Shown: piece after piece, positions 45,838-54,900 of the stretch
Layout of the letters: every line of letters starts with the position of its first letter
Numbering within the stretch: the first letter of the stretch is position 1
NCBI RefSeq assembly: GCF_003970795.1
Contig: NZ_RWKW01000042.1
Location: forward strand, 1-60,530
DNA: 60,530 nt
Direction of reading: 5' to 3'
From: Aquibium carbonis
GTDB taxonomy: Bacteria; Pseudomonadota; Alphaproteobacteria; Rhizobiales; Rhizobiaceae
The notes under the pieces: generated by a model
The model's database searches: none
Seen by the model: only the letters and a program-made list of their open reading frames with translations
What the model was told of the DNA's origin: nothing
Translations under genes and position numbers: made by a program

Positions 45838-47310
45838 ATGAATGCGCTGCCCGGTCCCGCGACCTTGGACGCGGAGGAAACCCTCGACCCGGCCGAGTGG
45901 GGCGATGTCCGGACGCTCGCGCATCGGATGATCGACGATTCGATCGGCTATCTCCGCGGCGTCCGGGAGCGGCCCGTGTGGCAGCAGATGCCGGTCGAGG
46001 TGAAAGCCTCGTTCGAGCGGCCCGTGCCCCATGCTCCGACACCGCTCGATGAAGTGTATCGGCAGGTGACCGAGAACCTGATGCCCTATCCGATGGGCAA
46101 CATCCATCCGCGCTTCTGGTCCTGGTACATGGGATCGGGCAATTTCACCGGCGCCCTGGCGGACTTCCTGGCCGCCGTCCAGGGATCTAACCTCGGCGGC
46201 GGCAATCATGCCGCCGCCTCTTTGGACATCCAGGTCGTGAACTGGTGCAAGGAGATGATTGGGTTTCCTTCATCGGCCAGCGGAACACTGGTCAGCGGCG
46301 GCTCGATGGCCAATCTGATTGCGCTCATCGTCGCGCGCAACGTCAAGGCGGGCGTGAATGTCCGCGAAGATGGTGTTGCCGCGATCGAAAAGCCCCTGCG
46401 CTTCTACGCTTCCGATCAGGTGCATAGCTGCCATCGCAAGGCGATGGAGGCGCTAGGGCTTGGCAACAAGGCGCTTCGGCGCATCCCTTCGGATGCCGAT
46501 CTGCGGATCGATATCGCCGCGCTTCGGGCGGCGATTGCAGAGGATCGCGCGGCCGGAAATCAGCCCGCCTGCCTGATCGCCACGGCCGGCACGGTCAACA
46601 CCGGCGCCATCGATGATCTGGAAGCCCTCGCCGACTTTGCGGCAGAGGAAGCGCTTTGGCTCCACGTCGACGGCTGCATCGGCGCGTTGCTGGCGATCGC
46701 ACCCGCGAATGCCGATCGCGTCTCCGGCATAGAGCGCGCCGATTCGGTGGCACTTGACCCGCACAAATGGCTGCACGCCCCTTTTGAAGTCGGCTGCGTC
46801 CTGATCCGCGACGCGGTCGCGCATCGCGGCGCCTTCGCAGTGACGCAGGAATATCTCGAATCGACGCCGCGCGGTCTCGCATCCGCCGAGTGGCTTTACG
46901 AACTCGGCTTGCAGACGACGCGCGGCTTCCGGGCCTTGAAGGTTTGGATGGCGCTGAAGGAACACGGCGTCGAAAAGTTCGGCCGGCTGATCGACCAGAA
47001 CATCGCACAGGCGCACCACCTTACGGGGTTGATTGAGCAGGAACCGCTGTTCGAGCTGGTCGCGCCGACCAGCATCAACATCGTGTGTTTCCGCTACAGC
47101 CCGAAAGGTATGGGCGATGCCGCGCGCAAGGCGCTCAACATCGAGATCATGCTGCGGCTCCAGGAGGAAGGGATCGCCGCCTTGTCCGACACGACCGTCC
47201 ATGGCGAACATTGCCTTCGCGTGGCGATCAACAACCACCGGACACGGCGCGAGGATCTGGACATCCTCGTGCGCGAAACGCTGCGTCTCGGCGCGCTGCT
47301 GGCGCCTTGA
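45838..47310 (+). CDS. Group II PLP-dependent amino acid decarboxylase
   Basis: About 490 residues. PLP is bound by the Lys in DPHKWLHAPFEVG, with HVDGCIGAL as the preceding Asp motif and TAGTVNTGAIDDLE as the family core. The type includes aromatic amino acid, glutamate and cysteine sulfinate decarboxylases. The N-terminus (HPRFWSWYMGSGNFTGALADFL) is more like aromatic amino acid decarboxylases. I use ATG 45838 (AGGGG upstream), but GTG 45811, overlapping the upstream stop, would also work by coupling. Substrate cannot be fixed; the neighbouring cysteine synthase-like enzyme may supply it. Confidence 0.86.
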   Translation: MNALPGPATLDAEETLDPAEWGDVRTLAHRMIDDSIGYLRGVRERPVWQQMPVEVKASFERPVPHAPTPLDEVYRQVTENLMPYPMGNIHPRFWSWYMGSGNFTGALADFLAAVQGSNLGGGNHAAASLDIQVVNWCKEMIGFPSSASGTLVSGGSMANLIALIVARNVKAGVNVREDGVAAIEKPLRFYASDQVHSCHRKAMEALGLGNKALRRIPSDADLRIDIAALRAAIAEDRAAGNQPACLIATAGTVNTGAIDDLEALADFAAEEALWLHVDGCIGALLAIAPANADRVSGIERADSVALDPHKWLHAPFEVGCVLIRDAVAHRGAFAVTQEYLESTPRGLASAEWLYELGLQTTRGFRALKVWMALKEHGVEKFGRLIDQNIAQAHHLTGLIEQEPLFELVAPTSINIVCFRYSPKGMGDAARKALNIEIMLRLQEEGIAALSDTTVHGEHCLRVAINNHRTRREDLDILVRETLRLGALLAP

Positions 47311-47328
47311 CACGACGGTGGGTGGGGG

Positions 47329-48402
47329 ATGAACGAGGGGGAGCACACATCCCCAGGGCATCGATTAAGTCGAGACGGGCGACGGCCGACCGTGCGCTTC
47401 GTTCCTGGTTCCTACGGCACCCATGCCGCCTGCCGGAAGATGCTGAGATTGCTGGCACCCATGCCGCCTGCCGGCAGAATGCTGGGATTGCTGGCGCCGG
47501 GCCGCCAGATGGTCGGCACCAGCCTCTGGGGCTACGGAACCTCGAGCGAGACCCGGACCCGCGACGATTTCGACATGCGCTTCCATCAGGCCCTGATGGC
47601 GGTCGACAAGGTCTTCAACCGGTTCCGCACGTCCTTCCTCGGCAAGTCCAGCCCCGTTCACCTGTTCTGGGGCGCGCTCGACCTCGCCGTGACCCGGTTC
47701 TCGGGTCGGCGCGCGCCGCTCCATCCGGCTGGCATTCCGGCCCTTCCGGACGACGTGGCGCAGGAGGCCTATGACCGCGAGGTCTCCTCGGCGGGCTTCT
47801 GGCCGGGCGGCAACGGCATCGATTACCCCGCCTTCTACGCCTACGCCTATCCGGCCCCGGCCGGTTATCGCGCGGCGGCGGTGCGGCCCGACGCGGCATT
47901 CTGGCACGAAGGCCTGTCGGAATTCGTCCTGCCTTACGATGCGGTGCAGTCGGCGGCCGACCCCGACGGGGCGCTGATGGCGTTCCTCGTCTCGACCTAC
48001 GAGGCGGCGGCCAATCTGGGCGCATGGGACCGCGACCTCCTCGAATGCGCGCATGGAGCGCCGCGGCAGGTCCGCCGGCCCGACGCCGAAACGGTCAGGC
48101 CTGCGGCCGCGATCGACGACGGAAATGTCGAGCGGGAAGATGGTCCATCGAAGGGGCGCTACCGCCTCGTCGTCGACGGCGTGGAGGCGGAGATGACCTA
48201 CAGCCGCGCCGGCGAGGGCCTGATCATCATCGACCACACGGAGGTGCCCGCGGCCCTGCGCGGCCGCAAGGTCGGCGAGCGACTGGTGCGCCAGGCCGTC
48301 GAGGACGCCCGTCGTGATCGCGTCGCCATCATGCCGCTCTGCCCCTTCGCGAAAGCGCAGATCGGACGGCATCCGGAATGGCAGGACGTCGTGCGACGCT
48401 GA
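47329..48402 (+). pseudogene. Truncated DUF5996 fused to a GNAT-like domain
   Basis: A continuous 357-codon frame. Residues about 80-250 match the C-terminal part of DUF5996 (FLGKSSPVHLFWGALDLAV, EVSSAGFWPGG, PAFYAYAYP). The family usually has about 120 more residues before this, which are absent; the 80 residues present are low-complexity and include the direct repeat at 47416-47492. Residues 285-357 are a COG2388-type acetyltransferase domain (VPAALRGRKVGERLV). I read it as an N-terminally broken gene, possibly still giving a shortened fusion. No activity is proposed. Confidence 0.6.
47416..47492 (+). repeat. Imperfect 38/39-bp tandem direct repeat
   Basis: GGCACCCATGCCGCCTGCCGG begins both copies; copy 1 is 47416-47453 (38 bp), copy 2 is 47454-47492 (39 bp). 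One base differs in length, so the copies are read in different frames; a decayed third start (GGCGCC) follows. It lies in the aberrant N-terminus of the DUF5996 chimera. Confidence 0.8.
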
Positions 48403-48470
48403 AGCGACGGGCGGCGGATCTGCGCGGCTCTGCACATCTTCCGGATCTTCCTCCCGGATGGACGGCAACC

Positions 48471-48502
48471 GAAACGCCCGGCACGAGGAGGCCGGGCGCT
48501 TT
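48471..48502. terminator. Bidirectional terminator between convergent genes
   Basis: CGCCCGGC, loop ACGAGGAG, GCCGGGCG, flanked by A-rich and T-rich bases. It separates the DUF5996 chimera from the convergent TRAP binding-protein gene. Confidence 0.7.
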
Positions 48503-48522
48503 CAGTTCAGTCCTTGCGGCGT

Positions 48523-49542
48523 TCAGCGGGCGGAGAGTTTCTCGTAGGCATCGGAGCAGACTTCGCCGCAACGGTTCAGCCAGCCCGGCAGGACGCCCTT
48601 CTCGAAGGCTTCCTTCTGCAGAGCGAGGTCGGCTTCCGTCGGCGTGACGATGGTCTGCATCGCAGGCTCACCGATCGAGCACGGACCGGCGCCGTTGCAG
48701 GCGATGCCTTCACGGTCTTCCCGACGGTTCTGGGCCCACATTTCGGCTGACAGCGCGCCGACTTCCTTGGTCAGGAAAGCCTGCACCGCCGGGTCGAGTG
48801 CGTCCCACCACGCCGCATTGGCGACGGTGGCACCGGCGCCGAAGTTGACCGGAAGGTCATAGACGAACTTCGAACCCTCATACCAGCGCGAGGTATAGCC
48901 GCCGACGGTGCTGGTGATGGCGCAGTCGATCACGCCCTGCTCCAGCGCCTGCTGGACTTCGCCGAACGGCATGTTGACCGGCGCGCCGCCGAGATAGGCG
49001 ATGAAATCGGACTGCGATGCGCCCGAGGTGCGCACGCGCTTGCCCTTGATGTCCGCCAGGTTCTCGACCGGCACGCGGCAGTAGACCACCTGGCTCTGGT
49101 AGGATTGCAGCGCGAGCAGGTGCAGGCCGAGCTTCGTGCGATAGTACTCGGCGAGGATCGGGAAGAAGGCCGTCGATGCGGCTTCGAACTCGTCGTAGTT
49201 CGAGGACATGCCGGCGAGGTCGCTGCCGTCGTTGATCGGATCGTGACCCGAATGGTGGCCGAGCTGGCCGGTGGCGATGTTCATGACCCCGTCGGTCACC
49301 ATGCCGAACATTTCGGGGCCCTTGAGGCCGAGTTCGTTCATCGGGCGGAACCGTGCCTTGACCGAGCCGCCGGAAAGTTCGGTGACCTTCGTGGTCCAGA
49401 ACGGCGCCTCGAGCACCCTGCTCTGCGTGGTGGTTCCGAGATTGCCGACGACGGTGATCTCGGTCGCCGGCAAGGTTTGCGCAAAGGCGGGTGTGGCGAG
49501 CCCCGCGATCAGCATGGCGACAATTGCAGCATTCTTTTTCAT
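48523..49542 (-). CDS. TRAP transporter substrate-binding protein DctP (arm 1)
   Basis: A 339-residue periplasmic protein with a signal peptide to about residue 22 (TPAFAQ). The DctP fold is shown by RVRTSGASQSDFIAYLGGAP, the region with the carboxylate-binding Arg, and VQQALEQGVIDCAITST. Unusually, the C-terminal third has paired Cys residues (ACNGAGPCS and RCGEVCS), which may form disulfides. The ATG at 49542 gives the signal peptide. It is the last gene of the minus-strand arm, after DctM and DctQ and distal to MmgE/PrpD. Confidence 0.88.
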   Translation of the reverse strand: MKKNAAIVAMLIAGLATPAFAQTLPATEITVVGNLGTTTQSRVLEAPFWTTKVTELSGGSVKARFRPMNELGLKGPEMFGMVTDGVMNIATGQLGHHSGHDPINDGSDLAGMSSNYDEFEAASTAFFPILAEYYRTKLGLHLLALQSYQSQVVYCRVPVENLADIKGKRVRTSGASQSDFIAYLGGAPVNMPFGEVQQALEQGVIDCAITSTVGGYTSRWYEGSKFVYDLPVNFGAGATVANAAWWDALDPAVQAFLTKEVGALSAEMWAQNRREDREGIACNGAGPCSIGEPAMQTIVTPTEADLALQKEAFEKGVLPGWLNRCGEVCSDAYEKLSAR

Positions 49543-49583
49543 GGTGTTCCCTTTGTTTGTTTCTTGTTCGAAAACCCCGCCTG

Positions 49584-50873
49584 TCATCCCCGCATGAAGG
49601 TGGGAAGCCAAGTGGCGAGAGACGGAAAGGCGGTGAGGATGGCGATCATCGCCAGCATCGCGGCCACGAAGGGCACGGCCCCGAGCGTGACGTCGCGGAA
49701 ACTGCCTTCGCCGCGCACCGACTGGACGACGAAGAGGTTCATGCCGATCGGCGGCGTGATCAGCGCCATCTCGATCATGATCATGAAGATCACCCCGAAC
49801 CAGAGGGGGTCGTATCCGATCGCGACGATGATCGGCACCACGATGGGGGTCGTGGCGATCATCAGAGACAGCGTTTCCATGAAGCAGCCGAGGACGAGGT
49901 AGATCACGACGATGGCCATCAGGATGACCACAGGCGGAGCGTCGATGGCGCCGACGGCATTCCGGATCTGGTCGGCGAGGCCGACGGAGACCATCACGAA
50001 GTTGAGGAGCTGCGCCGCCAGCACGATCAGCATGACCATGCAGGTGGTGCGCATGGTGCGCTCGAACGCGCCCATCAGAAGCGCGAAGGTGAGCTTGCCG
50101 CGCATCGCCGTCATGACCAGCGCCGCCAGGAAGCCCAGCGCCGCGGCTTCCGTCGGCGTCGCCACCCCGAGATAGATCGAGCCGACCATCAGGATGAAAA
50201 GGAGCAGCGGCGGCAGCAGGCCCGGCAAGGTCTGGAAACGCTCCCGCCAGGTCGGCATGGCTTCCTTCCTGCCGCGCGCTGCCGGATACCAGATGCAGAC
50301 GCCGAGGATCAAAAGCGAGAAGAGCAGCGCGAGCAGGAGCCCGGGGATCAGGCCGGCCAGGTAGAGCCGCCCGATCGAGACGTCGGCCAGTACCCCGTAG
50401 ATGATCATGTTGATGGACGGCGGGATGAGAATTCCGAGCGTCCCGCCGGCTGCGATGGAGCCCAGGAACAGCGGCGGCGAATAGCCTCCCGCTTTCATCT
50501 GCGGGATCGCGACGGTACCGATCGTCGCCGCCGTCGCGACGGAAGAGCCCGACGTCGCCGAAAACAGCGCGCTGGAGCCGATGATCGTGTGCAGGAGCCC
50601 ACCCGGCACAACCCGTACCCAGCGGTCGATCGCGACGAACATGCCTGCCGCGATGCCGGAATTCAGCAGCAGTTCGCCGGTGAGGATGAAGAGCGGCACC
50701 GCCACCAGCGAAAAGCTGGTCGAGCCGCCCCAGAGCATCTCGCCGCTCGCCGGCAGGACCGGGAAAAACGAGAAGAAGTGGTCGAGGACGAGTGTGACGA
50801 TGACCAGGACCGCGCCGACCGGCAGTCCGATCGCGATCAGTCCGAACAGCAGGAGCACCAGGGTGGGTATCAT
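49584..50873 (-). CDS. TRAP transporter large permease DctM (arm 1)
   Basis: A 429-residue membrane protein with about 11-12 hydrophobic helices filling the sequence. Motifs such as FSATSGSSVATAATIGTVAIP and GGTLGILIPPSINMIIYG are typical of DctM, and EMALITPPIGMNLFVVQ is the second internal repeat. It imports the substrate with Na+. Starts 2 bp from the end of DctQ. Confidence 0.92.
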   Translation of the reverse strand: MIPTLVLLLFGLIAIGLPVGAVLVIVTLVLDHFFSFFPVLPASGEMLWGGSTSFSLVAVPLFILTGELLLNSGIAAGMFVAIDRWVRVVPGGLLHTIIGSSALFSATSGSSVATAATIGTVAIPQMKAGGYSPPLFLGSIAAGGTLGILIPPSINMIIYGVLADVSIGRLYLAGLIPGLLLALLFSLLILGVCIWYPAARGRKEAMPTWRERFQTLPGLLPPLLLFILMVGSIYLGVATPTEAAALGFLAALVMTAMRGKLTFALLMGAFERTMRTTCMVMLIVLAAQLLNFVMVSVGLADQIRNAVGAIDAPPVVILMAIVVIYLVLGCFMETLSLMIATTPIVVPIIVAIGYDPLWFGVIFMIMIEMALITPPIGMNLFVVQSVRGEGSFRDVTLGAVPFVAAMLAMIAILTAFPSLATWLPTFMRG

Positions 50874-50874
50874 C

Positions 50875-51453
50875 TCAAGTCTCCCTGTGCCGTGCTTCGG
50901 CAACCGCTTCGGCGACCTCCTGGTCCTGCCCGAACCGGCCCAGATTGTCGGCGTCGACACCGCGGCCCCTCAGAAGGTGGGCGGCATGTCGGACGGTGAG
51001 CAGAATGCCGGTCAACGCGAAGATGGCGAAGCCCAGGGCCCAGACGGATTGCGGCAGCCCTTGCGGGAAGGCGAGCGCGGAGCTGGACGTGACGCCCCGC
51101 GACGTGCTCGCCCAGGCGAGCTTGACGGACAGGTAGGCGAACAGAACGGCGAGCGCGGCGAGCGCCAGGAAGGAGAGGAAATCCAGTCCGCGACGGACCG
51201 GCGTGGGGAGCTTTGTGACCAGCACGTCGACCCGGATATGCGCGCCGCAGAGCGCAGTGTAGGACATGCCGAAACTGATCGAGATCGCGAACAGGTAGGT
51301 GCTGAACTCGTAGGAGTTGAGGATCGTGCGTCCCAGCAGGTTGCGCGTCACGACGTCGACGGAGACGCCGACGGCGATCAGCACGATCATCGCGCCGCCG
51401 AGCCGCGCAAAGAGCGCGGAGACGCGGTGGACGAGTGTATCGATGGCTTCCAT
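50875..51453 (-). CDS. TRAP transporter small permease DctQ (arm 1)
   Basis: A 192-residue membrane protein with four hydrophobic helices (near 20-40, 50-70, 92-112 and 135-155). VDVVTRNLLGRTILNSYEFSTYLF is the typical DctQ pattern. Its stop and the DctM start are 1 bp apart. Follows the MmgE/PrpD gene after 2 bp. Confidence 0.9.
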   Translation of the reverse strand: MEAIDTLVHRVSALFARLGGAMIVLIAVGVSVDVVTRNLLGRTILNSYEFSTYLFAISISFGMSYTALCGAHIRVDVLVTKLPTPVRRGLDFLSFLALAALAVLFAYLSVKLAWASTSRGVTSSSALAFPQGLPQSVWALGFAIFALTGILLTVRHAAHLLRGRGVDADNLGRFGQDQEVAEAVAEARHRET

Positions 51454-51455
51454 CG

Positions 51456-52865
51456 TCAGACCAGCCGCCCACCAGATGCGGGTGCGACCAGGATCCGGGT
51501 CAGCGCGGCAATGTCGGGCACACCCTCGATCGCCTCGATCGTGGCAATCAGTTCCTCGCCGGCGGCGTCGGCCATGCCCTCGGCGCGCCGCCAGCAGCGC
51601 CAGAACTTGTCGAGGTTTTCCTCGCGGCTGAGCGGATTGTCCGGATGGCCATAGGCCGCCTCGACGACCACGCTGTGCGTCACGCCCGATTTCAGCGTGA
51701 CGCTGATCGTCTGGGGCGTCATCGCGCTGTGACTGGTGACGTCGTTCTGCGTTACCGTCACCCGACCGGCAAGATCGTGGGTCCGCGCGTTTCGCAGCAT
51801 CTCGTCGCCGATGAAATGCTCGACGTCCACCTTGCCATGAACAAGATAGGTCGCCGCAACGAAGCCGAGGCAGAGCTTGGCATAGTTCGGTGCGGGATCG
51901 GGAATGTCCGGACGTCCGACCAGCCGATTGACGAGTTGCGGCACATCGCAGGCGATGGCAGCAACGTCGTCGGCCGAGAATCCATGGGTTTTTTGCAGGC
52001 GGTGCAGCCCGTCGATCGCGCCATGGGTGAGGCGTCCCGACGGAAACGGCTTGTGCGACATCCGCTCGATCTGGAAGCTCGCCTCCAGCTCGCGCCTGCC
52101 GTGCTCGACGTCGAACTCGTCGTTCTCGAACAGGCGGAAATAGCCGTAGCGGCCGGTCAGCACGTCGCTGGGGCCGAGAATGCCTTCGCGAGCAAAATCC
52201 AAGGAAGCGATCGCGGCGCGGGAGTTGAAGCCGACCTGCATGCCGAGCATGGGCGAACCCTCGACATGCGGCTGCAGCGTTCCGCTGGTCTGCCCATACT
52301 GGTTGCCGATCGCGCGGATGATCGTCTCGACATCCATGCCTTCGAGCTTGCCCAGCGCCGCGACGGCGCCGAAGCCGCCGGCCGCGGCGGGACGGAAGAA
52401 GCGGATCGGTCCGGTCGAGGATTTGCCAAGGAAGATCGACACGTCGACGCTCATCGCGACCGCCGTCAGGAAGTCGCGGCCGTTGACGGGATTGCCCTGC
52501 TTGGAACGCCGTTCGCAGTAGGCCATGACCGCGGACAGGATCGTCGCGAAGGGATGCAGCACGGCATCCTCGTTCACGCAGTCGAACTCCAGAGTGTGGA
52601 TCTGGTAGGCATTGACGAAGGCCGCAGCCGGAGCCGGGACGCGCTGCCCGCCAGCCCAGATGGTCGCCTCGTCGCCGCTGCCCCAGCTCGACGCCACCTT
52701 GATGATGTGATCGAGGCCGAAACCCTTGCAGCCGGCCACGCCGACGCCGAACGTATCGATCAGGAATGTCTTGGCCTTCTCGACCGCGTTGTCCGGCAGG
52801 TCGTCATAGCCTGTTGCGACCACGCGCTCGATCAGCCACGGCAAAGGATTTTCGGAGACCGTCAA
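51456..52865 (-). CDS. MmgE/PrpD family protein (arm 1)
   Basis: A 469-residue protein of the 2-methylcitrate dehydratase/cis-aconitate decarboxylase/iminodisuccinate epimerase family. Family motifs are NAYQIHTLEFDCVNEDAVLHP, TSGTLQPHVEGSPMLGMQVG, and HKPFPSGRLTHGAIDGL. I start from TTG 52865, preceded by GAGGGG at good spacing; no ATG fits. The family does not reveal which reaction, but the substrates are carboxylated; context with a TRAP carboxylate importer fits. First gene of the minus-strand arm; its promoter has the palindromic operator. Confidence 0.87.
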   Translation of the reverse strand: MTVSENPLPWLIERVVATGYDDLPDNAVEKAKTFLIDTFGVGVAGCKGFGLDHIIKVASSWGSGDEATIWAGGQRVPAPAAAFVNAYQIHTLEFDCVNEDAVLHPFATILSAVMAYCERRSKQGNPVNGRDFLTAVAMSVDVSIFLGKSSTGPIRFFRPAAAGGFGAVAALGKLEGMDVETIIRAIGNQYGQTSGTLQPHVEGSPMLGMQVGFNSRAAIASLDFAREGILGPSDVLTGRYGYFRLFENDEFDVEHGRRELEASFQIERMSHKPFPSGRLTHGAIDGLHRLQKTHGFSADDVAAIACDVPQLVNRLVGRPDIPDPAPNYAKLCLGFVAATYLVHGKVDVEHFIGDEMLRNARTHDLAGRVTVTQNDVTSHSAMTPQTISVTLKSGVTHSVVVEAAYGHPDNPLSREENLDKFWRCWRRAEGMADAAGEELIATIEAIEGVPDIAALTRILVAPASGGRLV

Positions 52866-53027
52866 CGCATTGCCCCTCTGTCTCGGGGCCGGGCGAATGA
52901 TGCATGGAGAGGCATTGCCACCCCTTGCGCCAGGCCCGCGCTCTCGCCCCGCGCAGCTGGAGGCTGCACGCCGAAATCGCCTGCCAATATCGTCCTGACC
53001 TCGGGCACCACCTCCGTCAGGCGATGC

Positions 53028-53066
53028 TTGCATTCGTATTCAAAACTCCGATCCGAAGCATGTCAA
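53028..53066 (-). promoter_or_regulatory. Promoter and operator of MmgE/PrpD arm 1
   Basis: On the minus strand TTGACA at 53066-53061, 17-bp spacer, then -10 TTGAAT at 53043-53038. The -10 lies within the palindrome-like TTGAATACGAATGCAA (53043-53028), 14 of 16 matches to the perfect copy at 56010. The operator overlapping the -10 suggests repression. The 417-bp interval 52866-53282 holds this promoter and the opposing one and no other gene. Confidence 0.75.
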
Positions 53067-53154
53067 CTGGGAAATCCGCGGCACCCTGGTTTTTGTCAGA
53101 TCGAGTTTATCTCCAACGAAATCAGCCAAATCATATTGGATACAGAGACATGAC

Positions 53155-53197
53155 TTGACAGCATCGCGTCGTCATAAAATGATGAATTCGTATTCAA
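53155..53197 (+). promoter_or_regulatory. Promoter and operator of the FAD dehydrogenase
   Basis: TTGACA at 53155-53160, 17-bp spacer, -10 AATGAT at 53178-53183, then the palindrome-like ATGAATTCGTATTCAA at 53182-53197 (14 of 16 to the perfect copy), touching the -10. Layout is the same as in the two other promoters of the locus. Confidence 0.75.
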
Positions 53198-53282
53198 CCG
53201 GGGCTCCAGTCCCGATCGTGGCAGCGGCGGGCGGCAAGCCCGAAGCGATGTGTCGCGGTGCAGCCAGCCGAAGGAAGTCTCC

Positions 53283-54692
53283 ATGCCGCTCGCCCAAACG
53301 CCACAGGACGGATTCGATCTCGACGTCGCTGTGGTCATCGTCGGAGCAGGCGCCGCGGGCCTCACCGCGGCACTTGCCGCGCGGGACGGCGGCGCGGACG
53401 TGTTGCTTCTGGAACGCGATGAAAACCCGCGCGGCAGCACCAGCATGTCCCAGGGTTACGCCTGCGCGGCCGGCACGAAGTTTCAGAAAGAACGCGGGAT
53501 CGACGACGACGCCGACCGCTTCTACGCCGACATCATGGCGCGGACCAAGGGAAAGGCCGACCCGCGCATCGCCCGGACGGTCGCCGAGAATTCGGGCATC
53601 GCGATCGACTGGCTGGTCGAAAAGCATGACATACCGTTCCGGATGAACATCGCCTGGGCGGGCTTCTTTGGCCACTCCGTCAACAGGATGCACGGAATGC
53701 CGACAAAGACCGGCGAGGAACTGCACGGCGCGCTGATCCGGGCCGCCGCCAACGCAGGCGTCGACCTCGTGACGGGGGCCCATGTCGATCTGGTCTATGC
53801 CGACCCGGACGGGCGCGCGACCGGCGTGCGCGTCCGCCGCTCGGACGACACGGTCGAGACGATCGGCTGCAAGGCGCTGGTGCTGGCAACCTGCGGCTTT
53901 GGCGCCAACCACGAGATGGTGCGCAACCACATCACGTCCTTCGGAGAGGCCCCCTACTACCGGTACTTCGGCCACGAAGGGAACGAGGGCGAAGGCATCC
54001 AGTGGGGCGTCGAACTCGGCGGCGCAATCGGCTGCATGGATGCATTCCAGGGCTATGGCGCGCTGGCCGAGCCCTACGGGATCATCGTCAACTATGAGAC
54101 GGTCATGCATGGCGGCTTCACCGTCAATGTCGAGGGCAAACGCTTCTCCAACGAGGTTGCCGACATTTCCGGCCAGGCACTGAACGTGCTGCGCCAACCG
54201 CAGGGAACGGGGTGGATCGTGTTCGACGATGCGCGGCGCGCATTGGTCGAGGACTTGCCCGAATTCCGCGATCTCGCCTCGCTCGGCGCGGTCCGCAGCG
54301 CAGACACGCCTGCAGACCTCGCGAAGCTGATGAACATCCCCGCCGACGCGTTCCTCCAGACCTGGGCTGAGGTGGAACGACTGGCCGCCGGCGCCGCTCA
54401 ATGCCCGTTCGGCCGCGACTTCACCGGCAAGGCGCCCCTGTCGGGCCGCCTGCATGCCATCCGCACCACGGGCGCGCTTTTCCATACGCAGGGCGGATTG
54501 ATGGTTGACGAAGGGGCGCAGGTGCTGCGTCCGGACGGCTCGCGCCTGCCGAACCTTTTCGCGGGCGGCGGCACGGCCTGCAGCATTTCGGGCACCGGCG
54601 TCGACGGCTACCTGCCGGCAGCGGGACTGGGAACGGCCATCACGCTCGGCCGACTGGCCGGCATCTCCGCAGCACAACTCGCGAAGGACTGA
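53283..54692 (+). CDS. FAD-dependent dehydrogenase of the fumarate reductase/tricarballylate dehydrogenase type
   Basis: A 469-residue flavoprotein. The FAD motif VVIVGAGAAGLTAALAARDGGA is near residue 20, ENPRGSTSMSQG follows, VLATCGFGANHEMV is the second cofactor motif, and near the C-terminus FAGGGTACSISGTGVDGYLP closes the FAD site. Members remove hydrogens from succinate-like compounds (flavocytochrome c fumarate reductase, TcuA, 3-ketosteroid dehydrogenase). ATG 53283 follows AGGA. No heme motif or signal is present. The substrate is probably the carboxylate imported by the TRAP systems; inference. Confidence 0.85.
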   Translation: MPLAQTPQDGFDLDVAVVIVGAGAAGLTAALAARDGGADVLLLERDENPRGSTSMSQGYACAAGTKFQKERGIDDDADRFYADIMARTKGKADPRIARTVAENSGIAIDWLVEKHDIPFRMNIAWAGFFGHSVNRMHGMPTKTGEELHGALIRAAANAGVDLVTGAHVDLVYADPDGRATGVRVRRSDDTVETIGCKALVLATCGFGANHEMVRNHITSFGEAPYYRYFGHEGNEGEGIQWGVELGGAIGCMDAFQGYGALAEPYGIIVNYETVMHGGFTVNVEGKRFSNEVADISGQALNVLRQPQGTGWIVFDDARRALVEDLPEFRDLASLGAVRSADTPADLAKLMNIPADAFLQTWAEVERLAAGAAQCPFGRDFTGKAPLSGRLHAIRTTGALFHTQGGLMVDEGAQVLRPDGSRLPNLFAGGGTACSISGTGVDGYLPAAGLGTAITLGRLAGISAAQLAKD

Positions 54693-54900
54693 TCACAAGA
54701 CTTCGCCAAAGGCGCCAAGCAGGCGGGCTGAACTTCGCTTCTGGAAAGCAAATAATGTAAGAGTTATATGTTCCATTTATCAAGCCTATCAGAATCTGAC
54801 TAATCTATCTTTGATCTTATTCGATTTTATATTTTGAGGTTAAATCACGAAGCCAACGGGCATCCATAACCGGATGCACAGCTCAGGGAGATCAGGATCG
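54693..54900. other. AT-rich region before the first plus-strand TRAP binding protein
   Basis: 208 bp with a markedly AT-rich core (about 54745-54850), in contrast with the GC-rich surroundings. I see no copy of the palindrome, no clear promoter hexamer pair and no gene. It may hold a promoter with an unrecognised pattern. Confidence 0.45.

Noticed and set aside
47416..47492. CRISPR or integron-like repeat array
   Set aside because: Only two tandem copies with no spacers, and of unequal length; it is a simple duplication.
49491..50999. A 502-codon plus-strand frame opposite DctM
   Set aside because: Its sequence is nearly all Asp, Arg, His and Gln, the antisense of hydrophobic helices; the real gene is DctM on the minus strand.
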